DNA from: Bimuria novae-zelandiae CBS 107.79
Lineage: Eukaryota; Ascomycota; Dothideomycetes; Pleosporales; Didymosphaeriaceae
Assembly (NCBI GenBank): GCA_010015655.1
Contig: ML976741.1
Location: forward strand, 248,001-312,000
Direction: 5' to 3'
Length of the DNA stretch: 64,000 nucleotides
Shown: positions 55,486 through 64,000 of the stretch, piece by piece
How positions within the stretch are numbered: the stretch's first letter is position 1
How the letters are laid out: the number at the start of each line of letters is the position of its first letter
Notes under the pieces: generated by a model
Database searches by the model: none
Seen by the model: only the letters and a program-made list of their open reading frames with translations
What the model was told of the DNA's origin: nothing
Made by a program: the position numbers and the translations under genes

Positions 55486-58346
55486 GGTATGGAATCCGTC
55501 GAAGGAGGATGTTTTGAGGGTTTTGTGGGAAGTGAGACAAGGCGAATTGTGCCTTGGATGCGTACTGTTGCATGTGCACGGCGTCTGTTAGATATACCTC
55601 GGTAGGATTGTAAGAGCTTTCTAGATCGCTGGTTGGGTAACAGAATTTTAGAGTTGGCTCTATTCGTTGGTATGGTGGTGTCATGAGTGCAGATGTGGCA
55701 TGCCCATGTTCATACCAAACATTTAACCACATTGGCCTTACGTCGCAGGCATTGGATAGAGTCGGAGGTGGGATTTATATCTACTTCGACGCGCAAGTAT
55801 ATATGCAGGCAGTGTTCTATCTGCCGTTGACGACAGCGGTCGAGGGTTGAGCAGTGTGGGAAATGCGGTGTAGGTGGAAGGTTGAGCGATAGGCTGGTGT
55901 CCTGGTACTCACGACAGCAAGGTTGACAATAAAGCATCTTGTTTGTGAGATCACTGATCTTCATCGATAGCAGTAGTTGACGGTTGAGGTTTAAGTGGTG
56001 GCGATGTGCTTCAGACTGAAGGTTGAGGTTGGGATCCCAATAAGGAGGAAAGTTGGTTGACCTGTGGTACTTTCTTCTCTGGCGGTCTTCCAATGCCGTC
56101 GAAGACGGTAGTTGAGAGTTGAGGACGGGGATTGGGCGTTTTTTCCACGGGTTCTTGTTTGGGCAGTTACTGAATGCCGACGATGACTGTGGTTCGACGA
56201 TTAAGGGTTGGGTTCCCATGATGAATATGGCGAGATCAAGTTCTGCACGCTTGGCGCTGGTTACATCACACATGCAGGCTCAACCTCAACAGAGCTCAGC
56301 TTATGGTGAAGGCTCAAACATCGGCATTTGGGCATTTGCCCCAAGCCCTCCAAGGAAGTGGTTGAAAACTACGATTTTTGCAACAAGTCAAAAATTAAAT
56401 ATCGTAACAATCTGGGGCAGAAGATTTGAGCGTCTTGTTTTTAAATACTCGAATTCACTTTTACGCGTTTAAACGTGGCTTGCGAAGCGCTGATATCCAT
56501 TCGACCTGGTATTTGACACCGGGAAAGGGCTGAGTCCTAGCCGGCGGACGTGAGTGTTACTAAGGTTTTTGAAATGAGATTTGCTTGTAAAAAGTAGCGC
56601 AAATCTGCCAATGCACTTCTGATTAAAGCTATGGTCAGATTCCGTCAATGTAAGGTACAATTATTACATACAGTACAGTCGAGCTGGAGACCACAGATGC
56701 GTGTCTTGGGTTTGAGGTAGATTGTGTTGTGTCACCGATGCAGCAAATTTCGAGACTTCTCTATCTGTAGTGCTATCTCCCGTCAGGCTCTGCTCTCGGA
56801 TGCTAGATCTGCGATCGTATTTTATTGTGAGGCATGTGCGAATGGCTCGTCATTTTACGGCATCAGAGGGTGTTTCTCGCCGTCACGCCATACTCCATGG
56901 CAGCTGACCTGTATAACGCGAGGATCGTGAGACGTTACTGACCTGTCTTACATGCTTCAATATTGGTTGACATGGTCTAGAGCCTGCAGTACATCCAGTT
57001 GCATGTAACTTGTTTCCTATTTGCAACACAAGGTGGCAACTGTGTAATGCAGTCTTACGTGATGATGTCTGGTCGAGGCCTGGAGACAAGCACTACAAAT
57101 ACCAGATCTGTATCCCGCTTCCATTACTCTTCCCCAAACCATTCGGTACCTATGATACTTTGTAGTACCAGTCCAAGCAATGCTCTCGCGTAGTGAAACG
57201 AGCTGCTCCTCCGATGTGGTACAGCACCACATGCAGCACCCAGGCCCGTCTCCTGCACGTTCACTCCATGCTGTGCGACGTGGCCGGGAACTCATGCAGG
57301 GCTGGGAGTACAGACACGATCATGGGTCGCACACGTTGAGTCTAGGTCTAAATGGCGTTGTACCCGTCACACGTGGGCGCCTAAGCTGAACCATCCTTGT
57401 TGCCCGCTCGAGGAACCCTCGGTCCGACATCAACCTGCAGATGCATCTCGGTCGGACTAGTGGGATCTCGGGGCGAGATTCCAATCCAGATGAGCGGCGT
57501 GCTTTTAGTGCTTATGAGAATACGAGTAGATGTGTTGCTTGAGTTAGGCGAGGGATAAGAGCATATCCGGCGGCCCGGTTGATTGGCTCACAGTCGGAAG
57601 ATTCTCTTCGAAGGCACGTACTCGTGTGCGGCACAGCTTTTTAGTCGTCTAATTCCATTAATGCCAGTAGATCCGCGAAGTAGTAAGGCAATTATGACCT
57701 ATGCGTATGTAGATTTTAGTGTATTAATATAATTAGGTGACCAAAAAGCCGTGCTGGACATGAGCAGAGTAAATAAAGTTTAAGTAAACTGAGTCCATGC
57801 GCAATTTGGCGGTAGTCGGAACGAGGGTCCCGTGGCGTGGCTCGGCTGCCGGAAGTTGAGGGTATGTACCACGAGCACAATCTTCTTTTGGCAGAGAACA
57901 GTTAGCTGAGGATGCGGCCCAATCACAGCCTCATATTCCAGATCTATAAGGTTATCACATCGTTAAAATCAGCGTTCAGGTGGTTGTATGTACAGCGAGT
58001 GCATTTACAATTGGTAAGAGTCGCTGTCGTACGAGGTCAACTTTTCCGACAGAAATAAACAAGAATGGAGCTAAGCTAAAAAGGGGTTAGCATCCTCGTA
58101 AGTCAAAATCAACGGTGCGATTCAGCGGACCGGAACACCAAATAGACAGACAACAGAATGAAGAACATTAAGAGTGATAGAGGAGACTGGCGAGGCCAGC
58201 TCCATGGTATAATAATAGACTATTGTTTGCACGATCCGCCACAATCAATGTGGCTTCTCACTATTACATAAGCACACATGACATGCCCTCGGACATCATT
58301 CCAGCGTTATTCCAAGCGTAACACGTTATATTTAACATGAGCAGCT
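55486..58346. other. long intergenic stretch, no gene supported
   Basis: 2861 bp between the Sec14-like and hexose-transporter 3' ends. The best open frame (55710-56273, minus, 187 codons) is low in complexity, with no domain; its other strand has scattered GTTGAG motifs. Nothing else is recognised. Confidence 0.45.
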
Positions 58347-60132
58347 TTAGACCGTCTCGTGCTTGGGCTCGTGAACCTCGGTAGTGGTCGCAACCGGAAC
58401 CTCAATGTGCTTCTCGGCGAGATGCATCTCGGCAGCGAAGGTGGAGTGGGGCTTCCACTTGCTGGAGGTGCGCGGGGTGCTCTCTTCGAGCATCTTATCA
58501 ACTTGTTCGAGCTGGCGACGTTAATACATGATTTAATAAAGGGCTTGAGACGAAAGGGGGTACTTACTGTGAGGCCCTTGGTCTCAGGGACAAAGAAGTA
58601 GGCAAAAAGGAAGGAGATGCAGCAAAGACCACCCCACATGAAGAAGACGTGGGAACCCAGTTTGGCGGAATGCGGTTGGTCGGCAACGAGGTATGGGGTA
58701 ATGACGCCAATGATGCAGTTCCAAAACCAGTTCGAGGCGGTGGCGAGACCAACACCGCGGGAACGAATAGTGAGCGGGAAGATCTCGCCGATGACGATCC
58801 AGGCGCAAGGACCCCAGGTCGTAGCGAAGGAGGCGATGTTCAAGCAGATGAAAGCAATCATGGCCTTGGTAGCGTTTTGGTTGTCCAACTCTGGCTTGCC
58901 AGCGGTGGCTCCAATGATAGCAGTGATGAACTGGAAGGTGACCATCAGGGCAGCACCGTACACAAGCAAGTTGCGGCGACCAAGCTTCTCAACCATGACG
59001 AATGAGAAGGGAGTGGACAGCACGTTGACCAGGGTTGTAACGAGCGAGATCAAGAAAGGGTCGCTGATCGTGCCAAGTTGCTTGAAGAACACGGTTCCGA
59101 AGTAGAAAATGAAGTTGATACCGGTCAGTTGCTGCATCATCTGCATGACTATACCTAGAGTGGTACGGCGGGCGTTGGACGAAGGCGAGGAGATCTTGCC
59201 CTTGAAGCAAGCAGCCCACGAACCGAGGTAGGTGGTGGCGGGCAAGATGGACATCTCATATTCGTGGTTGGCGATGATCTCAGCAAGTTCATCCTGGATA
59301 TAGTCTGAATCGACGGGCTGGCCGCGGACACGAGCGAGTGCGGCGGCGGCCTTGTCGAGCTTGCCCTTCCTGACAAAGAAACGAGGAGAGTCCGGAAGCA
59401 ACGCAAGACCTGTACCAAGAATAATAGCCCACAGGAACTGGACCGCGATCGGAATGCGGTAAGAGCCAGTGTCGTCACGTTTCTGAGTAGCGTAGACGAC
59501 ACAGTTGGCCAACAAGATGCCAATGGTGATGCAGAACTGGTAACCAGCAACAACAGCACCACGGACCTTGCGAGGAGCGATCTCGGACATATACCTATGC
59601 GTGTCAGAACTTGTAGGCAGCTGCCCGGGAGAGGTACTTACAAGATCACAATGGACGAGATGAAACCGACACCAAAACCGGCAATGAGACGGCCTCCGAC
59701 CATGACATTGAGGCCAGTAGAAGCAGTCTGGAGAATACAACCGATAGTAAAGATAAGGCAGCCGAGGATGATGGTGAGACGACGGCCAATGAAGTCGGCA
59801 AGGTCTCCTGCAATGATGGCGCCGAAGAAGGTACCAGCCGAAAGAATCGATGTCACGAGGGACTGTTGCCATTGAGGGATGACGAATGCCTTTGTGTAGG
59901 CAGTCAATGCATCTCCTTTCAGGCCGGTGGTTTCAGGATAGTCCAAACCAGTGTATTGTCTGATGAAGTAGGGCATGGCCAGGACACCACCCATCCATCC
60001 AGTGTCATAACCGAAGAAGATACCACCAAACGCCGCGAACGCGACGATAAGGTAGGCCCTCACGGTGACGGGTGCCTCAACGCGGTTGACATCGGTCGTA
60101 CCGGTAACGGCGACAACTCCTCCACCAGGCAT
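58347..60132 (-). CDS. MFS hexose/monosaccharide transporter
   Basis: A 560-residue sugar porter in three exons: 60132-59642, 59594-58568 and 58511-58347. Twelve hydrophobic helices are visible. Sugar-transporter signatures are present: FFGYDTGWMGGVLAM in helix 1, LADFIGRRLTII between helices 2 and 3, YMSEIAPRKVRGAVVAGYQF, LLPDSPRFFVRKGK before the central loop, QQLTGINFIFYFGT in helix 7, VEKLGRRNLLVYGA and FVPETKGLTLEQVDKMLEE at the end. It would take up glucose or related hexoses with protons across the plasma membrane. The C-terminal tail carries conserved EKHIEVPVATT-like sequence. The upstream region has several GC-rich boxes matching the CreA consensus, so glucose repression is possible. 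Confidence 0.93.
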
Positions 60133-62956
60133 GTTTGCAGATGTGTGCTGCTTCGTTGAAGGTCGGTGTGAAGAAAAGGAAGATGACTACCCACGTCGCG
60201 ATAACTTGACAGAGGGAGCTTGAAAGGCCTTCGACAAGCAGCCGACAACTGCAGGGCCTGTACCTTTTAATATGAAGACCCCGGGGCAGTGATACGGCAG
60301 CTCGGTGGCTGCTCGTTCATGGGTACAGTAACATTGTGCCTATTGTTCTAGCCTAATTAGGTTGGAGCTCCGTGTCCCGTCTAATTCTAGAAGGATTCAG
60401 ACACCCCATGAGTGCCCCTCCGCATTGTCCCCGGCGGTTGGATGTCGCCGCGGGGACTGGGTCGCGATTACATCTGCATGCCATACCTAGGAAAATATTT
60501 TGAACAATGTATCACGATTTGCTTGTGTTATCCTCATGGTAAGCTTTATGACTGCATCTTCTACACCCAAACTCTCGCCGGGGTCGGTGACCCATCAGTG
60601 CCTCGGGGCTTTCGCTCAAAGAGGGATCTGGATTAAACTGGTGGTCTGGGTCAGACTGGGGAGCAGGGTTGGTCTGGGGAAGGCGTGCGTTGGAGCCGGG
60701 GCCTCGCCAAGCAAAGTCAAGCACCACCATCAGGAGGCCTTAGTTTGCACCCGCTGCAAGATTTTCGCTCGAGATCCCTGGTGTGAGCCGGGTAAGCAAC
60801 TTTGGACGAATTGCTTGGAGATTACGCCTCGCGTTGGCCTGCGTTTACTGGATCTTACCTAAAGTCCGAGCCGCTGCTCAATTCCTCCCGTGCACATCAC
60901 GTTGCGCCGCAAAAAACCATTCGGGATGAACACCTGACCGTAGACTTGAGCTGCCCCGTGCGAAGCCTGGTGAAAAAACCGCAGCCCGCGACGGCGCTGT
61001 CGGGCACATGCTTGCCAATGCTCGGACTGCCCGCGACCCCACAGTGCGTACCATGGGAAGGCGCAACGCCATCAGTCATTTGGGTGTGCCAGAGTTCTGC
61101 CGGACAGTAGTGCAGAACAAACGCAAATGCGTTGCATATCTTAAACATTAACTTTCAAGGATCTCCGGGTGAGAGCCGATGTCGCGAGTTACTCGCGTGC
61201 ATAGCCGCCTGATGGGCATCATAATATTGAGTCGACCTCTGATTGGCTTCGATGTCCGCGTGCCAGGTGGTTGGATCTTTGCGGCGACTCTGTCCCAATA
61301 GTTGAAGTCGCACGATACAAGTCCGTGTGCCACATGCCTTCTATGTCAGACACCTCGGTGAGTCGCCTTGAGCTGAAAAGCGCCTTTGGGGCAACCGCCT
61401 GAAATGGCATGCCTGGAGGAAGCCACCCGCAGATGCAGATTTGTTGACGTGTATAAGCACTAGTGGCGTTCCTTTGGCGTCCACACCCGTGCTGCGTGCA
61501 GTGGTATCTGGAGAACCTCGAGGGTGCGCTCCTGTTGGCCCCCTTCACATGCTGCGGGTTTCCTAATTCTCACAGGACATTCGTTGGTCAGACATGAAGT
61601 GTTTTGTTTTGATTTTGACCCTCTGATGTGGTTATAGACTTGGTTTCCTCGCGTATCCTCCCAACAACGACGTGCGATCAGTGACATGCCTCCGCGGCAT
61701 ACCTTAACAAAGGGTGTTCTGGCCAATGCCTTCTCTTCCTTAGCGCCACAGACACCAAAACAGTCTGATTTGCCCGCTAGCTCACCCTCCTTCATGTTGC
61801 GGCAGCTAAGAACATTACAAAGTGTGATGCTACCGTGTGGACGCCACGCGATGGCAAGCATGCATGGCACAACGGCAGAGCGTTGCGCATCAGTTGTGGC
61901 GCGTTCAGTCTTGTGAGCGTACATGAATACGAGGGGCGTTGTGAAGTTCGAGTTTGGTCTTGCGAGGCTGCGAGCTCCATGGGAATTGGGGAAGCCGTTA
62001 AGTTAGCGCCGCGTCAAAAGCGGAAACAAACCCGTGAGGGTTCTTCAACGTGACCCTGCCTCGCCGCAGCCTCGGCACGCGAGGACCCATTATGGGAAAG
62101 CATCCTGAACTGGGCGCTCACACATCATTTTGAATTTCTTTGGGGCTCCACCAGTCGTGCGGCGGTACCGCCGTCAAAAACTCATGGTGCCGTACCAATG
62201 AGTGACGATCGAGATCTTTCATCTAACACCTGAGCAGGGTCCAGATCTGGGGCTCGGAATTTCCCACTTCAGATCAACTAACTCGGCGCCCGTTAGTACT
62301 CCGTGTAGCTGGAAAGACAACGTTCGAGATGGGCGAAATCTTTCAACCTCGTGACGAGCTGGGGCGGAGGAGAACAAGTTAGCTCGCCATGCTCCACTTC
62401 GATGCTCTGGACTCCGAAATGTAATCTGAGTCAGGATCCACGTGTACTACGATATTGCTTCAGTCAGGCAATTGCATGAATGCCACGCGAAGTCCCACAA
62501 AATCAGTGATAGCACGATACTTTAAGGCCCCACTGCCCGTGGTCGTGGGTTCCAGATCCTGGAAGCCGGACGGCAGTTCCACACTCACTTGATTGTGAAG
62601 ATTCGGTAGACGGGAGTGACCTACTGTATAATTTGTGCTTCCTTGCCCCCTTAAAAGATTAATACGTATGGGGCGTTAAAGGAATAACCTGGCGAACTTA
62701 GAGATACGTCCATGATATTTACAAGCACTGGGGTTGAAGTAAAATACTAGTTGCTGCTCGTAACATTGTAATACATGTTAGCGTTAAGCCTGGCGATGCT
62801 CCAACCCAAGCCTGGAATCGGGCGGTCCCGAGGTTTTACCTTGTCACGTGCAAGTTTGTTCCTAATTCGGGCTAGCGTGACCCCCATTACGACCACCCGC
62901 TCTGTGCAGCGGAAGCACCGCGCTACTATCACCCCATCAACCTCCACCTCAACATC
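60133..62956. other. long intergenic stretch with hexose-transporter promoter
   Basis: 2824 bp. The first 350 bp are the promoter of the transporter. The rest has only short, unconvincing frames; nothing recognised. Confidence 0.45.
60279..60286. promoter_or_regulatory. candidate CreA/Cre1 site
   Basis: CCCCGGGG contains the SYGGRG consensus on both strands, about 150 bp upstream of the hexose-transporter start. Further matches lie at 60429-60434 and 60450-60455. The motif is short, so chance is possible. Confidence 0.3.
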
Positions 62957-63296
62957 ATGTCGGTAAGCGAGCCCAGAACTGCGGGCCGGCAGTTGCTAAT
63001 CGAAGTAGCCACAAGAAGCCGTCGTGATCGAAGCGTCTCCGCCAGCGTACGAGGGCTATGGAACCATTCGCGAAATACATGTTGTTCGTGTCCGCAGCTC
63101 GCGCGGAGCCTCCCGAGCCTTCCTAGTCACAACCCTCCTTCTGTTGATCACCCTAGCGTTTAGCGCCATTTGTTTTGTGGCGTGGAACTTCTATAACTTG
63201 TCCGAGTGTGAGAAGAACAGGCTACCATGGGAGAAGCCGTGTAAGGACTGGCTGGGCAAAGACTCATTCTTTTGGGGTGCACACCGGCGTCACTGA
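62957..63296 (+). CDS. small single-pass membrane protein, function unknown
   Basis: Predicted 97 residues in two exons, 62957-62962 (just ATG TCG) and 63009-63296. The 46-nt intron has donor GTAAGC, branch GCTAATC and acceptor GTAG. The product begins MSPQEAVVIEASPPAYEGYG, has a basic stretch (VRVRSSRGASR), one strong transmembrane helix (about 47-68, AFLVTTLLLLITLAFSAICF) and a short Cys-containing tail (CEKNRLPWEKPCKDWLGK). I do not recognise the family. The positive-inside rule would put the N-terminus in the cytosol. Without the intron the same frame starts at ATC/ATG-less sequence, so the intron model is favoured. Confidence 0.6.
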
Positions 63297-64000
63297 GGTT
63301 ATCTCGTTGCAGATGGTGATGATGCGCGCCAGGTTTACCGACATGTGGAGCAGAAATAGGCTTGCGGGCTACCGTCTCGAAGCTTTGTAGAAGTGCAAGA
63401 ATAATTCTTGATGGCTACATCCCGGTCGACCTAGGTCTATGTGGTCAATATCGGCACTCGGCCCTCTTCGACGAGTCTCAACCCAATGTTTCGCACGCAC
63501 CTGAAAGGCAGCAGCACGGAATTCGATTTGTCTGACGGATGGCGTTGAGGTCGCAACGTGCTTAGCATCGGTGGTCCTTTTTGAAACTTGTGAAGGTGGT
63601 CCCGGCGGTCATATTTCCAGAGTGAGCGAAGAAAATCCCCAGCGTAGCAAGGATACCATCAAACTGGCATTTATGACATTCGCTCCCGTTAACACCGCGT
63701 GCTAGAGAAGCCGGTGAGACGTGCAGCTTCTCGCGTCGGCCATATGATGTTCCATAGTGTTCTAAACCTCGCATAAATCGAAACTTCGATTAAACTCACG
63801 ACTGAACTTCGTCGTGCATATTTTGTGCGAGGATCAAGGGACACGCAGCGCCGGATACTGCCCGGTCCTCTAATGATAGTGGTGTCTCAGCCATTTCCAT
63901 TTCCGTGGGTCGTTGAGCTGTCGTACCAGCGATGCGCCTCGGGGCTCTCAGTACTTCATACTCTATTTACTGTATTCTATCTCTATCGGCGTATTTTACC
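63297..64000. other. intergenic to window end, nothing recognised
   Basis: 704 bp; no supported gene. A gene beginning beyond the window could have its promoter here. Confidence 0.4.

Noticed and set aside
55710..56273. 187-codon minus-strand open frame in a long intergenic stretch
   Set aside because: Low complexity, no domain, no splice or start support; kept only as a remark in the intergenic entry.
60500..62053. several 60-154-codon frames on both strands
   Set aside because: They overlap each other on both strands without domains or splice support; consistent with chance in GC-balanced intergenic DNA.

Overview
The window reads as nuclear DNA of a filamentous ascomycete (Pezizomycotina). 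A Dothideomycete, perhaps Pleosporales, is my best guess but is not proven. The support is short introns (about 45-75 nt) with GT(A/G)NGT donors, CTAAC/CTGAC-type branch sites and CAG/TAG acceptors; fungal-specific families (PalB calpain, HET domain, rhodopsin-like membrane protein, hybrid histidine kinase, POM152); and AT-rich blocks whose transposons carry the stop-codon pattern of repeat-induced point mutation (RIP). Genes lie on both strands with their own promoters and there are no operons.

Layout: 1-4.6 kb is a RIP-degraded block with the 3' end of a Ty3/gypsy chromovirus, its well preserved 3' LTR, and a complete but dead Fot1/pogo-type DNA transposon with 59-bp inverted repeats. 4.8-26.3 kb is mostly intact genes: a PMP47/ANT1-like peroxisomal carrier, the pH-signalling calpain PalB/Rim13, an OSBP/Kes1 sterol-transfer protein, a HET-domain gene with two in-frame stops, an FBXO21-like F-box protein, eIF2A, and a GAF hybrid histidine kinase. 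26.7-31.2 kb is a graveyard of three broken accessory genes: a rhodopsin-like membrane protein, an ERG26/3beta-HSD-like dehydrogenase and a cytochrome P450.

31.7-47 kb is again mostly intact: nucleoporin POM152, a UCH-family deubiquitinase, an SDR, a glyoxalase/VOC protein with a 61-nt C homopolymer inside an intron, the SWR1 subunit Vps71/Swc6, a broken acyl-protein thioesterase, a GH47 alpha-1,2-mannosidase and the rRNA modification enzyme Tsr3. 47.07-51.29 kb holds two more dead Fot1/pogo-type transposons, abutting with only CCGG between their TA target sites and lying about 120 bp upstream of the TSR3 start codon. 51.6-64 kb holds a broken hypothetical gene, a Sec14-like lipid-transfer protein, a hexose transporter and a small single-pass membrane protein, separated by long non-coding stretches.

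Most intact genes are housekeeping functions in unrelated pathways (lipid transport, pH and two-component signalling, nuclear pore, ubiquitin turnover, glycan trimming, ribosome maturation, sugar uptake). I did not find a convincing new multi-gene system. The more unusual signals are the transposon architecture (17-bp doublets in the inverted repeats, RIP sparing of LTR and TIRs, back-to-back insertion), the decayed accessory cluster, the giant intronic homopolymer and a fold-back element at 45.4 kb. Exon boundaries were worked out by eye from splice consensus and frame and could be off by a base in places.
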